A stretch of DNA of 64,000 nucleotides from Siphonodentalium dalli (taxonomy: Eukaryota > Mollusca > Scaphopoda > Gadilida > Siphonodentaliidae). Below the pieces are notes generated by a model, which saw only the letters and a list, made by a program, of their open reading frames with translations, did no database searches and was not told where the DNA came from. The translations under genes were made by a program, and so were the position numbers. The DNA is taken from the NCBI GenBank assembly GCA_032622095.1, contig CP136069.1:103324278-103388277 (forward strand), written 5' to 3'. Shown one piece after another: positions 36,861-48,746 of this stretch (positions are counted from its first letter, which is position 1; each line of letters starts with the position of its first letter).

Positions 36861-37043
36861 TTAGTAATATTTCCACCAATCTTCATGCTGCACTGTATCA
36901 TAGATCCAATCGAGATAGCTAGTCACTCGTGTGAAAACATTAGGGAATCCTCTTGCAGTACAGTTATGTATGAGCCACGACATTACACCTGCAACATAGT
37001 ATACGCCGTTCTTTTCACACATAAGTGGTCCTCCCGAGTCGCC
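36861..37043 (-). CDS. Serine protease (chymotrypsin fold, S1A), last exon
   Basis: The exon follows an acceptor 'ttttcag' (37046-37044) and starts in phase 0 with 'GDSGGPLM', which holds the catalytic Ser (chymotrypsin Ser195). It continues 'VAGVMSWLIHNC' and 'GFPNVFTRVTSYLDWI', the usual C-terminal strand and helix, and ends with a stop. Together with the exon at 39419-39567 the join reads 'GACY' + 'GDSGGP'. The residue at the S1 base (position 189 equivalent) is Gly and the position after 'SW' is Leu rather than Gly, so substrate choice is unlikely to be trypsin-like. Exons for the catalytic His and Asp are not in the window or not recognised. A secreted enzyme is expected for the family. 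Confidence 0.85.
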   Translation of the reverse strand, partial: GDSGGPLMCEKNGVYYVAGVMSWLIHNCTARGFPNVFTRVTSYLDWIYDTVQHEDWWKYY

Positions 37044-37364
37044 CTGAAAAGAACATTTGTTTACGTTAACTGCGCACATTTACATGTATTTTGGACGCTC
37101 GAATTGAAATCCGACGGTAAGATCTTTCATTGTATATATGTATCATAGTTATCAATCTACGTGCCACAAAATAACAAACTGCAAATGTCGAAGAAACACT
37201 GAATAATAAGGTAGAAAAATCAATTGTAGCTTCTGTTCGTTTTTCAGAATAAATGAAAATACACATAGTGCTGAATAACGAGAAAACATTATACAGTCAA
37301 ACCCACAAATTATCTCGGATTTGTCGTAGACTGTGAATTCTATGAGCACATGTTACCCCGGTGC

Positions 37365-39208
37365 AATTGGGTTGGAGGTGCCTGAGTCGTAATTTCGCTA
37401 AAATCCGGATTGAGAATCCGAAGCCGATTACGGGGGCGGGGCTAATTCCCGATTCTAGGTCAGATTTTGAAATCCACGTGGTCTCTGAAACTCTCTCCCA
37501 GCGTCAAACATGGCTCATGTATTTGACACAAGTATCATAAATATCATAAATTTTTTCTAAAATTTGTATCTTATATTTATAAAGTGCATGTTTGTTGTGA
37601 AAGTCATGCTTTTCTTCTATGTGTGTATACACGGCACATAATTTGCTGCCAATCCGACTTAATCGCATCTTTTTTTCAAGTTAAAGTGTGTTTATTGATG
37701 ATGGCAAGCATATCTAAACATGACAGCTCTAGGCCTCCTGAATCAAATACCGAAGATGTTGTGAAGAACACACGAAACTTGTCAGTTGAACAGGGACGTG
37801 ACGACAGGGGTTGTTGGGTGTCTCGACCCCCACCCCGAACTTTGGTACAATTTGCTAAGCTGTGCAGTCATTCATACGTGAGGAAAATCAGGATTATTTT
37901 GACTAACTGTTTCAAATAATGATACGTACAAGCCAACAAACGCAACAAACAAACCTGATTTTAAATAAATACATATACAAACTTATGACTAACTCGGGAG
38001 AGGGGGTGTCCAGCGATCTGTATATATGTTCAACTTGTTTTGGTAGTCATGTTGCTTTGCCATTACTAATTATTGATTTTTTCAGTGTAATAACATATGG
38101 GAGAGGGGGTACCCTTAAGTGAGTCAGTAATTGTCCCCCAATTCCTTTGTACGTATAAACAAATGTATGTGTTATATATCATGTGTTATCTAAATTTGAC
38201 ATATATTTGAAATAAATATATCTAAACTAAACTTTGGTACATTCCAGCAGTCGGAAATTTCATGCATGACACAACATTAGTTGGACATTAATTTGACACC
38301 ATATATAGGTTGGCATTGTTCTCATTGTTTGATTTTTTTCAACTAGTAAAAGTTGGTAATTTTCCAATCTTAGTGTTTGTCAGATTGGATATTTCCAAGG
38401 GACTAGTAAATTGGGGGGGGGGGGGGGTGTGCAGTTGGCCGGAAATTTGAGGAAACTTCTAGCCACGTCCCTAGAACATGTGTCTGTTGTCTATACAGAG
38501 ACTATTGTGCAAAACCGACTGCATTTAACGAAACAAAACATGTTAAACATGAAATTGCTATAACCTTAAGACTAGATGATAGTACATACGTGTATCTGAT
38601 AATCCATCGATACCATATAATCCTACTATTTCTTGAATAAGAAGAAACGTTATAATAACGAACACAGCAGAAGACATATCCATGCATGTTCATATGAATT
38701 CGTTCAATGGTGACGTATCCGCCGAATTCGAAATCGACATGCGTTCGGGCGGAATTTTAAGGATGGAATTATGAAATGGACATATGAAAGTGACAATCAA
38801 CAATGATTTGCCATCAACCGAAGTGCTCCCCCAGCGTTACTATCAATAGCGTTATTATTTGGCTAATTTCAGTAATATTCTCCCAATTTACATTCAATAA
38901 AACAAATTTGTCTCCGCATTTAAAATTCTTTGATATAGATCGTTTATATTCTGCAATAATTTGTACACAAGAGACGGATTCTTATGTTTTAGGTGGCGAA
39001 ATCTCGGTTTGTTTACATTACGAACATTTGAGTCCGTAATCGGAATCCGAATCCCAATCGGATTACCACGAAATTGAGATTACGGTCTGTTCGTTTACTG
39101 ATTCTGCCAATTTCTGGTCTGTTCTTTTGCCGAACCAAGTCGTACGGGGACCAATCTGTAATCTGAATCCAGAATCTGAATCGGATTTTAGCGAAATGAC
39201 GCCTCTGT
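37365..39208. mobile_element. Possible inverted-repeat element inside the protease intron
   Basis: 37380-37425 ('cgtaatttcgctaaaatccgg...') and the reverse complement of 39155-39200 ('cgtcatttcgctaaaatccg...') share about 45 bp at roughly 75-80% identity, both rich in 'gattc' and 'ccg' words. If real, this is a 1.84-kb element that enlarges the last intron. A plus-strand ORF at 37584-37919 inside it has no recognised domain. No target duplication was found. Confidence 0.4.
38590..38683 (-). CDS. Possible orphan first exon encoding a signal peptide
   Basis: ATG at 38683 (minus) opens 'MDMSSAVFVIITFLLIQEIV', a charged start followed by a hydrophobic run, as in a secretory signal peptide. The frame runs about 31 codons and meets a consensus donor 'gtatgt' at 38589. 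It sits between the two protease exons, so it cannot be exon 1 of that transcript in this order. It may be exon 1 of a tandem paralogue whose other exons were lost, or chance. Confidence 0.3.
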
Positions 39209-39418
39209 GGAGATAGATAAAACCGAACACGATGATATACCGAACTGTTTTATATCCCAAACATATATCCCCAATTCTTTAAAACAGGTTGGCTGACATC
39301 AATTATTGCATCTTTCTCTAGATATTTCTTCACAATATGTGAGCAAAGATTCGCGTAAAATACATGTTGTCCTTCAATTATCTTGATATATTGACCACCC
39401 TGGATAGAGCATACTTAC

Positions 39419-39567
39419 ATAGCATGCTCCTGTATCCCCATATCCAGCACATACTTGTTCGTCAAGTACGTGTATTCCTACGCGCTGCCACATCGAGGCG
39501 CATAACCAGTTTGGTAAGACTTTCATGTCGAGCTCATGCAGTTTTGCACTTGATTCTTCTGCGGAAC
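39419..39567 (-). CDS. Serine protease (S1A), penultimate exon
   Basis: Bounded by an acceptor 'attccag' (39570-39568) and a donor 'gtaagt' (39418-39413). Its 149 nt stay open: 'GSAEESSAKLHELDMKVLP', then 'QVCAGYGDTGACY'. This is the segment that precedes the catalytic Ser in chymotrypsin-fold proteases, with Cys residues at the expected positions (the Cys before Ala-Gly and the Cys four before Ser195). The phase 0 end joins cleanly to the exon at 37043. Upstream exons are missing; the LINE at 39905 begins 340 bp further out. Confidence 0.82.
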
Positions 39568-39904
39568 CTGGAATAATATCGGATGAAATATACTATAATT
39601 ATGCCAAGCCGGAACATGTAGACACTAAAGCGATAAAAGAATTAGATGTCAATTTGTTCTGGTTGTAGTTATAGTGTAAACTGAAACCAGACAAAGGTGG
39701 CGACAACTGACTAGTCGGAAAATTTCACTGCCTGTGTTCTTGCTTTGGGACGGGGTTATGTCAAATATTCACATACGAAAAAAAAACTTTGAAGACAACA
39801 AAATACTCTACACAAAGTAAATCGACAGACCAAGGAGTAAAAGATTCAAATTTCCAGAGAAATTAACCATTATATACTGAACTCTGTTATTTATGTGATC
39901 AGGC
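39568..39904. other. Non-coding, presumed protease intron
   Basis: No exon recognised before the LINE begins. Confidence 0.4.
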
Positions 39905-42900
39905 AGACATGGTGATCCTGAACGGACGCAAAGGCGTTAATTCGGATCATAGTACATGCAAAGATGTGAGTACGGTTGATTATCTGTTATGTTCCCCAAA
40001 CACATATGAAGTAATCACCCGCCTGAATATTCTAGAATATGAAGGCACTAGGTCAGATGTTCATTGTGGACTCGATATAAGTTGTAAATTTGAATGCATC
40101 GCGCGTACCGGTAGTAAGCCGGTCACGCCTGCTACACCCCAGCCAAAACACAACAGGACCAATCAGTCAAGACCTCGCTTCAACGCACAATCGTTCACCG
40201 ACTATCTCCAAACAAAGGCTGGTGAATTGGCCGACCTTCAGAAAAATATTATGCAATTAGCAGAGCAAAATAACACCGACGCACAAGCTGAGATAAATAG
40301 AATTACCGGCAAACTGAAAAACTTACTTTTGTCATCGACAAAAGTTAAACAAACGGGTAAGAATGTCATAACAAACAAAAGAAAAAATAGCCGCCCTTGG
40401 TTCGCTTATGACTGCGAGCGCACGCGAACGGCGTATAGAAGAGAACGTAAGCGATACCGATCACACCCAACTGTCTCCAACAAATTAAATATGATTAAAA
40501 GTAGACAACAATACAAAATGTCATTAACCAGAAGTAAAATGAAATATAATGCAGGTATAAGAACAAAGTTACATAACGTTCGCACTAATTCCAGCAAAGA
40601 TTTCTGGAAACTTCTTAAAGAAATTAGTGGACCCAAAAAGACGCGTGAATTATCACGCCCCACAGTAGAGAGCTTTAGATCGCACTACGAAAATGAAGAA
40701 CTCGTGTTATCGGCTATGGCAGATACAGGCGTCAGCCAAACCAATAACCCAACGAGCGTCCAACCCGGAATCACGACAGATGACAATTCTTTGAACGGGC
40801 CAATTTCTAAAACCGAAATAGAGAACGTCGTTAAATCGTTGAAATCAGGCAAGGCCCCGGGATTTGACAAAGTTGATAACTCATTTATTAAACATAGCTG
40901 GCCATTTCTAGGCGACGTTTATACATCTTACTTTAATGTTATATTCGATACAGGTATTATTCCAACTGAATAAGAATGACTCTTCAAATCCAGATAACTA
41001 CCGCAGGAGTACAGTATTGAGTTGTATATCAAAAGTGTTCACCAGTATCCTAAGCAAACGCATATCTGCTTACATGGAACAAAATCGCCTCCAATCAGAA
41101 TTTCAAGCTGGTTTTCGCAAAGGGTACTGTACAATAGACCATATGTTCAATTTGTACACCCTTATCAACTTAGCAAATATCAACAGGGAGAACCTTTTCT
41201 GTGCGTTTGTTGATTTCTCTAAAGCTTTCGATCTAGTTCATAGAGAAGGCCTTTGGGCAAAACTACACAGTTGCAATGTATCAGGCAAAATTTTGCGAGT
41301 TATCAAAGGCTTGTATCACAATATGAAATTATGCCTAAAGGACCGCGATTCGACGTCAACGTCCTTTGAAAGCTACGTAGGTTTGAAACAAGGAGACAGC
41401 CTTTCTCCGATTCTTTTTTCCATATATCTAAATGACTTACACGAATACCTTATGAGTTGTGGATGCAACGGTTTCAACTTGCAAAAAATTAGAAATTCGG
41501 ACACCGGCTTTTACCTTAAACTTCTCCTTCTGTTATATGCGGACGATACCATCCTTATATCGAATACAAAGGAAGGGCTACAACATTCATTAAATAAATT
41601 CACAGAATATTGCGATATCTGGAAGATGAAAGTAAACCTCTCGAAAACAAATGTTGTAATATTCGGAAGAAGTCGCAAGAAAAATAAGGAAGCACAATTT
41701 AGTTTAAAATCTGAAAAAATAGAAGTGGTTAACAACTATAAATACCTCGGATCAGAGTTCAACAAATCAGGTAGATTCACCAGGGAAAGAAACATCAGAT
41801 GTAATATCGCGAAAAAGGCAATGTACGCATTAATTAACACAGCCCGCAGCAACAAACTATCGGTCGAATCTATAGTCGAAGTTTATGAAAAATCTATAGT
41901 ACCCATCATTACATACGGCGCCGAGATCTGGGGGTTTGAAAAACTTGAATGTTTCAGAAAAATAGAAACATGTTTTCTACGTTTTATTCTTAACTTGAAC
42001 AAGTCGAATTCCCAAACATTTATAAACGGAGAGCTTGGAATCCTACCAATCGTGACGAAAATCAAGGCAAAACCCCTAATATACTGGAGCAAGATAATAT
42101 CTATGGAAAACACCAGACTCCCCTATAACCTTTACACCATTATGAAAGAATCAAGTGCGAAGGAATCGGTAAATATCCCATGGCTAAAATTTGTATGAAC
42201 TGAACTAAATAACCTAGGTATGTCTTATACATGGCATAATCAATCAGTGAGTAGTGTCAAAATATTTTCTTGTGCTGTAAAACAGAAACTCATGGACGCA
42301 TACATAACCGAATGGTATTCGTCTTTGGATACATCAAACAAATTTGCGTTTTATAGATGTATAAAACCGAACTTCGGTAGACCGAAGTATATATCCTTAG
42401 ATGACAACAGCGCCTTATTGACCATCCTAAGATTCAGAACTAGAAACCACAAATTACCAGTGGAAACTGGTTCATGGATAAATACCCCGTATTCCGATAG
42501 GAAATGCACCTTATGTATGGAAGCGCTAGGAGACGAATACCACATCATTCTTATATGCCCGCAGTTAAGAGACCTGAGATTTAAATATATTAAACCGTAC
42601 TACTACAGTCGACCCAACATTATGAAACTTCATGAACTATTTAACTCTAGCGGTACGAAAGCTATGAAAAAACTATCAATATTTATCAAAAAGGCCCATC
42701 GTGAGATAAACCACTCCTGAGGCTTAACAACGTGTTACCCCCCCCCCATCAACCCCATCCCCGGACGAAATCTATACACATGGCTGCCAAACTACGCCAA
42801 CATTTCTTATGAATACACAAATATCCCGTTTACCTCCCAATATATTCATATATCCATATATATCATTGTGTAATGCATGCACTATAACACATCTGTTCTC

Positions 42901-42951
42901 AATATGTATTGTTATACGATGAGAGTATCAAATAAATTGAATTGAATTGTT
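39905..42951 (+). mobile_element. Second LINE, 5'-truncated
   Basis: Starts abruptly within the endonuclease C-terminus and runs through RT to a 3' tail of (ttgaa)n type ('aaattgaattgaattg', about 42936-42949), as expected from incomplete target-primed reverse transcription. It differs in protein sequence from the LINE at 13036. Clade not assigned. Confidence 0.85.
39909..42720 (+). pseudogene. LINE ORF2: endonuclease remnant, reverse transcriptase, CCHC
   Basis: 39909-40973 has the tail of the endonuclease ('DVSTVDYLLCSP', 'GTRSDVHCGLDI'), a basic linker, then RT motif 'SLKSGKAPGFDKVDNSF'. Near 40970 a small deletion with frame change removes the segment before 'NPDNYRR'. Frame 2 (about 40960-42198) has 'QAGFRKGYCTIDHM', 'CAFVDFSKAFDLVHR' (first catalytic Asp), 'GLKQGDSLSPILFSIYLND', 'LLYADDTILISN' (catalytic Asp pair intact) and 'VNLSKTNVVIFG'. 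A TGA at 42196-42198 breaks the same frame, which resumes to 42720 and carries the C-terminal Cys/His site 'CTLCMEALGDEYHIILIC'. Inactive copy. Confidence 0.88.
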
Positions 42952-43307
42952 GAAAATGAGATTCTATAAATAGAACGGAAATCGGCAAAGAATGTCAAAA
43001 GGATGGCGGACGTGATAAAAAACCTTCGTACACAAATAAACGTGTTGTAATGCAAATTAGTGCTCCCAAAACAAACACTGACTGCAACCCACCCTGTAAT
43101 ACTACTGAAACTGAACTTGAAAATCCACAACCCGTCAAACCCAGTGTCAAGAATTTTAACTTTAATGATTCTGCAGTCCAATGCTCACCAACACCAATGG
43201 ATTCAGTGTCAGATATAATAAATTCAGTTGCTGATGCCAGCTATGATGTCACATCAAGCCAGAGTACTACATGTACTCCACAGTCTATATTTCAATTAAA
43301 TAAATAA
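42952..43307 (+). CDS. Orphan ORF, possible exon
   Basis: After the LINE tail the plus-strand frame is open from about 42963 to TAA 43305-43307; the first ATG is at 43050. The protein is rich in Thr, Ser, Asn and Pro ('DCNPPCNTTETELENPQPV', 'SVSDIINSVADASYD'), with no domain I recognise. It could be the last exon of a gene disrupted by the LINE, or a relic of another element. Confidence 0.3.
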
Positions 43308-44199
43308 GATCTAAACTCAACATGCCAACCTTCAAAAGGATACATATCCACATTCAACGCAGTATATGAGAACATGCGGTCATTCAGGTCAAGCGACAAA
43401 AAAAAATCAAGATTACTCAGCTCCCACCTCGAAAGAACATGTCAGATAATCTGAGCTAATTGCCCGATTCAGCAATTGGTATGCCAGAAGAGATGTTACC
43501 AACAGTAAGAAAAGCTTAAAGAAGGCTTCATGTCATCAGGTCTTTTAAAATGGACAAAATCACACAAACAACAGTCCAACATAGCATTGTTTTGAAATTA
43601 AACAATGCTAAGGATTCATCGGGCCATAAGTTGTTTTTGGCACAAATGTGTTTAGCAATTTCAACACAGTGTATTTAACCTAGTATAGGCCTACTTAAGA
43701 GGTTTTTTTTTTTTTTTTAGAAATACAGGGATATCAATTTATTTAGTTTTATGACTTCAAATGTGGTATTTCATCATGCCAGTTCTGTGTCACAAGGCAA
43801 ATTCATTTTGTTTAAGAACATTTTTGTCTTCTGGATCATAGATGTATAAACTAATCATTTTTGTGCCCAATTTATAAACATAATTGAAAAGGAATAAATT
43901 GAGTATTTTACCAAAATTTTTGACAAATTTATTTCACAAAATTTATTAATTTTAATATCGCCTTTCTTGATCCTTTTTTTTTATTTTTAGTATGTTGTTT
44001 ATAGTGGTTTAATAGACTTATTCCTGCTAAGAAATATTGTGTTGCAATTAGTTTGAGGTTTGGCACTTTTTTTCTCATAACTGCACTGGACTATAATTAG
44101 AATATAATTATGATATTCAAGTTGTTTTGGGTGATTTAGTGTTGACTATGAGATAAACATGGATGATAAGTGTGGTTGAACAAAATTTGATCTAATGAA
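43308..44199. other. Non-coding, AT-rich
   Basis: Contains T-runs (near 43705-43720 and 43972-43982). It may be 3' UTR of the preceding ORF if that is real. Nothing else recognised. Confidence 0.35.
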
Positions 44200-44680
44200 A
44201 GATTTTGATTGTGGAGAGCGCCAAAGGAATTAACGATACAAAATCAAAGAAGGCCATATGGCAGGTCCCTGTGACCTGCCTTGGAACATACACATGACTT
44301 TATAAAATAGATCCAAATGTGTTCCATGCAATATAATATGTACACCCAACCCCATGTCGACACCTCCCTACGTATGACCAGTTTGAGAGCATGACCCGAT
44401 ACTGTCCCAGATAATATGTGTATACGTGCACCTCAACCCCATGTCGCCGCGTCCCTGTTACCAGCCTTAATAACGTACACATGAAATGTCCAAATAGACC
44501 GAAATTGTGTCATGCAATATAAGTACGTACACCCCAACCCTCTATCGCCGCGCCCCTACACGTGACAAGTCTTGAGAACATGCTCATATAGTGTTCACCG
44601 CGTCCATACATGTGATCAGTGGTGTTCAAACAGTGCCCCCGTGCATATAATATATCGTAACGTCCCTACAAGGCTGAGTG
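44200..44680 (+). repeat. Degenerate tandem repeat of about 100-200 bp units
   Basis: Recurring words in the same order: 'aacatacacatga', 'tcatgcaatata', 'gtacacccca.ccc', 'tcgccgcgtccctac', 'gtgaccag'. Three or so imperfect units. The ORFs here are not supported. Confidence 0.55.
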
Positions 44681-44833
44681 TACATTACAATTAACTTCCA
44701 CACAAGGAATGGCGTGCATGGGTTTTCACGAGACACAAGCCCTATGCTGCATGGGCACTAAAATCATTCTAATTAGACGCCACGCGGGCGGTTCCGGTTG
44801 TTCGATTCATTGGCGGCGAACATAATCATCGAT

Positions 44834-45212
44834 GGTGGCATATCGAGGGTTAATTGCCAGGATTTGTTGGGCAATATTTCTTATTACTTCGCGAATCTAG
44901 TCGACGTAGGATCGCTCTATCTAGATATGTGGAGTTCTTGGTGGTACGATTACGGCAATGTTGTAATTCTGGAATGTCAGGGGTTATAGCGACACTTCTA
45001 CGCGGCCCAGAGGGCCCATGGGCAGTCCTGGCTGGTTTGCTTCATCGCGACAAACTCATCGTGATGTCGGCATTGTGAGTGTTAATTGTCTGCCGTGGCT
45101 TTGGTGGACGATTCCCACTTCTTTCTATGCGAATGTAGTCGATGGTAGTTCCGCTACATATATGTGTGGAGTTCTTAGCGGTACGATGGCGACATGGGGT
45201 CCAGTCTGCAAG
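44834..45212 (+). repeat. Diverged tandem duplication, split by the TIR element
   Basis: 44834-44960 and 45064-45190 share 'gcgaat.tagtcga', 'atgtgtggagttctt' and 'ggtacgat', about 230 bp apart. After the first copy comes 'attctggaatgtcaggggttatagcgacac'-type sequence; the equivalent of this after the second copy is found at 57391-57441, on the far side of the 12-kb element. This shows the element landed inside the second copy. Confidence 0.65.
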
Positions 45213-45751
45213 TAAAGCCCCTGTCACACTCAGGCCGGCGCTCTCATTGCGCTGCAAAAGTATCAAAGCGCCCACCTAAACGCACTAAGGTCTCCATGAA
45301 CCGATTGGTGACGCAGTGGACACTGGGTACAACGGGCGAGGATCTCCATGGTCGCCCATAGGTGCCAGAGCGCCGGGCTTGTTTTATGCATGCACAAAAC
45401 AAGCGCAGAGGCTCTGCGTTCTGACCAGGACGTAGTACTGTCACCGTGACAGCGCAAAGCAAAGCGCCAAGCGAACGAACGACGTGAGTGTAATGTGGAC
45501 GTTGCAAGAGCGCATATTAGCTTCTCGTGGTCGTAGCAAGAAATTAATCTTGTCTTTTGCGACTACAGTAAGCTTAATCAAATTCTCACTACGTGCCTTT
45601 CCCGTCCTTAATACGCTCAATGAGGCTCTGTCCAAAACTTATTGCGCTCTTTCTGCGCTGTCATGGGGTGTTATGGACTGGTTCCCGCTCATAGAACGTC
45701 CACATTATACTGCCACTGCGACTCTGGCGCTCGCTTCACGCCCAAGCATTA

Positions 45752-46806
45752 TGTGGTGGAGGTGTTTTGCACTTTATTAGTTAAAAGCACAGCACTGGCA
45801 TGTTGGGAGTTAAATGTTAGGTAATAACAAGCGAAGCGGTGACTGGAGTAATCATTGACAAATCATTCCATGCACTCATCAAACAATCTAGGTGAACTAG
45901 ATATTGTAACTTCTCATTGGTCCGTCACGTTGGCGATAGTCTGGGTTCACTGGAGGCGAACTAAAGTCGTTCTCTTTTCTCAAAAGCATTGCGCGTATAA
46001 AGACGTGCTTTGCCATCTTGCATTTACATGTATGCATGCTGTTTGGTTCGGCAGTTTATTGAGAACCTGAATGTTATAAACATGAGAAGTATTCTGCTTT
46101 TGTCTACACGATGAGGTGAATATTTGTCCGATGGATTCGTTATTTTGTCTTCCGATTTCTCTTGTAGTAAAGTCATATACTTTTATCTAAATTTATTGTC
46201 AGTTTACTTTCATCAGATATTATATAGTAAACTATCTAGGCACGTGGTGTTTCAGTAAAGTTAATTGGATTTGCTAATAACTCAGCAGTAACAAATATCT
46301 GGGTCTTAACCCATTCCAGTATTCATGTAAATATATGGATAAATCATGCATGTGATTTATTATACATTTAGCAGATCTAAGTGAATTTGCGATTTGCGTG
46401 ATATGCTATGAGCTATATTATGACAATTGTTTGTACATAACCATTTAATGTTTCAGAGCATTCACTATCCATCTATGATAGACTAGTCTTGAAAATGATC
46501 AATCTGGCCGTGGTACAGGAAAAACGTCACTCAGTACAAACTCAGTTGTCACACCTAGGAGGACCGTAGGAGTTACTATTCACCTGTATCATAAATACTA
46601 CCAGAATATACATCATACCTATACCATGATAGTTACAGAGAATATACAGAGAAATGAGGTGAGCTCGTTCTGATTTATACCCAAATCCCGGGAACACTGG
46701 ATAGTCCTTGACCAAGGCTTGAACCGACACCCCTATATCTGTTGTGCTCTTATTTCTACTGGATTGGCCAGGGAAGTATACGGGGAAGGAAAACCCAAAT
46801 ACAACA
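45752..46806 (+). repeat. 5' LTR of the Ty3/Gypsy element
   Basis: Starts TGTGGTGGAGG and ends CAACA just before a primer-binding site. Its first 755 bp match 54763-55519 with about seven substitutions and one 2-bp indel, roughly 99% identity. The last 300 bp have no partner because the 3' LTR is truncated. The TG..CA borders follow the usual LTR rule. Confidence 0.8.
45996..46001 (+). promoter_or_regulatory. TATA box of the LTR promoter
   Basis: TATAAA in the context 'gcgcgtataaagacg', identical in the 3' LTR (near 55006). It would place the transcription start about 30 bp downstream, inside the LTR. Confidence 0.55.
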
Positions 46807-46807
46807 G

Positions 46808-46825
46808 TGGCGCCCCGAACTGACG
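46808..46825 (+). promoter_or_regulatory. Primer-binding site
   Basis: 'tggcgccccgaactgacg' one base after the 5' LTR. It begins TGG, the complement of a tRNA 3' CCA end, and resembles lysine-tRNA-type sites. Which tRNA is used is not proven. Confidence 0.72.
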
Positions 46826-48746
46826 GTCTTGGACATTTATAGTGCCCGTGCGAAAGTATTCCAAGAAACAAACAAAACTCTGTATTTTTCATGGAAATAT
46901 TAACTGGTATGAAAAATAAAAACTTTCGTTACCAAGAAGGTTCGTAACCAAACAGACGCACTGAAGTACCGTGCATTTAACGGCAGCCAAGCTGGAGAAG
47001 CAGATTTCGTGGAAAATTCGTTTGAACTTTAGAGAATCGATATAAACTCTAGTTTATTAGAGATTATGTGCATGTTCTTTTGAGCAACGTGCAAAAGTTA
47101 CCCTGTTAACTGGAATCGGCACTAATTACCCCAGATCAGGATTTTGGAAGGCCAAAATGGAGGGTTAGGACATCAGTTTCGATCACAGCGGTATTCAGGA
47201 GTGAAGTTTGACATCTGAAATCCGAATAAATTCTGTCAATTTTGAAGTCGATTCTGACAATATAATGTCTGCAAGCAAGAACGTTATTCATCTGACTACA
47301 GCTACAAGAACATAGTTTATAATTCATGTCAAATTGTTAGTTAAATTGTGATTTCTGGACACAACTGTATGTATACATTCTAAAATCAAATTTCAACTGT
47401 GGAAATTTGTTGACATTTAGATACTATAGTACAGAAGAACTGTGTGTCACACTTAATAGTGCTGACAGTGATAATTGACAATGTTTAGAGAGGTTGTGAC
47501 AACTTATGAACACTAAGTACTGTAGTAATTTTGAATTTTATTGAACTGAGTGATTATTAATATACTTGGAAATTAGGGCAGACAAAATCGACAGTCCATT
47601 GGGCAGATTTCATGATGTCAAACATTCAGGTTCAAGCAAGTCGGTTACTAGTGATTTGATATAAGGGTTTTTTTTTTCAAAATTAGAAATTGGGAAATCG
47701 CCAACAGTGAATATAGACTATCAACAAAATGACCCCACCCTCATCCTGCACTTTTAACTGTTTGTGTTTGATCTAACTGGTGTTGGTATATTGTGAGAGT
47801 GTGTGATATTTTCTTTCAGGGATCAACAGTCGTGACTTAGGATATATTTAGTCAAATAGTTATGTATTAATTATAAACATTTAATTAACTATTATAATTA
47901 ATTAGTAACTTAATTGGCTATCAAGGCAAGGTCATAACTCATGGGTCATTTACCCTTGACCTAACCGGTTATCTACAGTTATCACTGTGCACACAGGTTA
48001 CAGTTAGCTACAAAAACTTGGTGAACAAATTTAGTTATCATATTGCTAAAATTTTGTGAACAGTTTGGAAATAGCAATATTTTCAGTAAATAAATTTATT
48101 CAAATAAAACTTGTGAATTTATTTAGCTCGTGAAACTTCAAAAAAAGTTTCTTCAAACTTTACACACATTTGGTGTGCAAGCCATACTTAACAAATTTGT
48201 GGTAAATTAAATTAAATTTTGTTAATTTTTTTTCTAATTTACTTCATTACATTTTTAAATACTTAGTCAGTTTGATGTGAATGTGGAACATTTGCTTAGG
48301 GTGGCAAAGGTATTAAATTACTTGTTAGTCATTTCCAGGGAGGTTATAGCTTCTATGGTGTGTCTAATGTCTTGCGATACGACTTTGTCATCTTGAGATT
48401 GATGTGAAATATTTTCTTAAAGTGACTTAAGTAAATTCAACTTAGTAAATTTAATTATTGCAAATTTACTCACTTTGTGTTGTGAACTACTACGTTAAAG
48501 TTACATGGGTAATTCAACTTAGTTAATTTATTCGTGAATTACATACTTTATAGTTACTTAAAGTGACATCAGGTATTTGACTTAGTGAAAATTAGCAAAT
48601 AATTTGGTGGCACTACACTGGTGAATTTGACTTAAGTTATTTATAGTCAAATAATATAGAGTTACTACATTGTTGAAAAGTTTCAGGATTATATAGGTAA
48701 CGTTCATAGTTTAGTAGAGTTGGTATTATAAGTCCATAGGTATTAT
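46826..48746 (+). other. 1.9-kb leader between PBS and gag
   Basis: AT-rich with many stops in all frames. It contains several loose repeats of 'aattcaacttagt.aattta' around 48430-48600. Unusually long for a Gypsy leader; it may hide a further insertion, but no borders were found. Confidence 0.45.

Noticed and set aside
37584-37919. 111-codon plus-strand ORF
   Set aside because: Inside the protease intron and a possible inverted-repeat element. No domain and no splice signals that support an exon.
45855-46070. 71-codon ORF repeated at 54866-55081
   Set aside because: Both copies lie in the LTRs and the duplication is explained by that. No known LTR-encoded protein is indicated.
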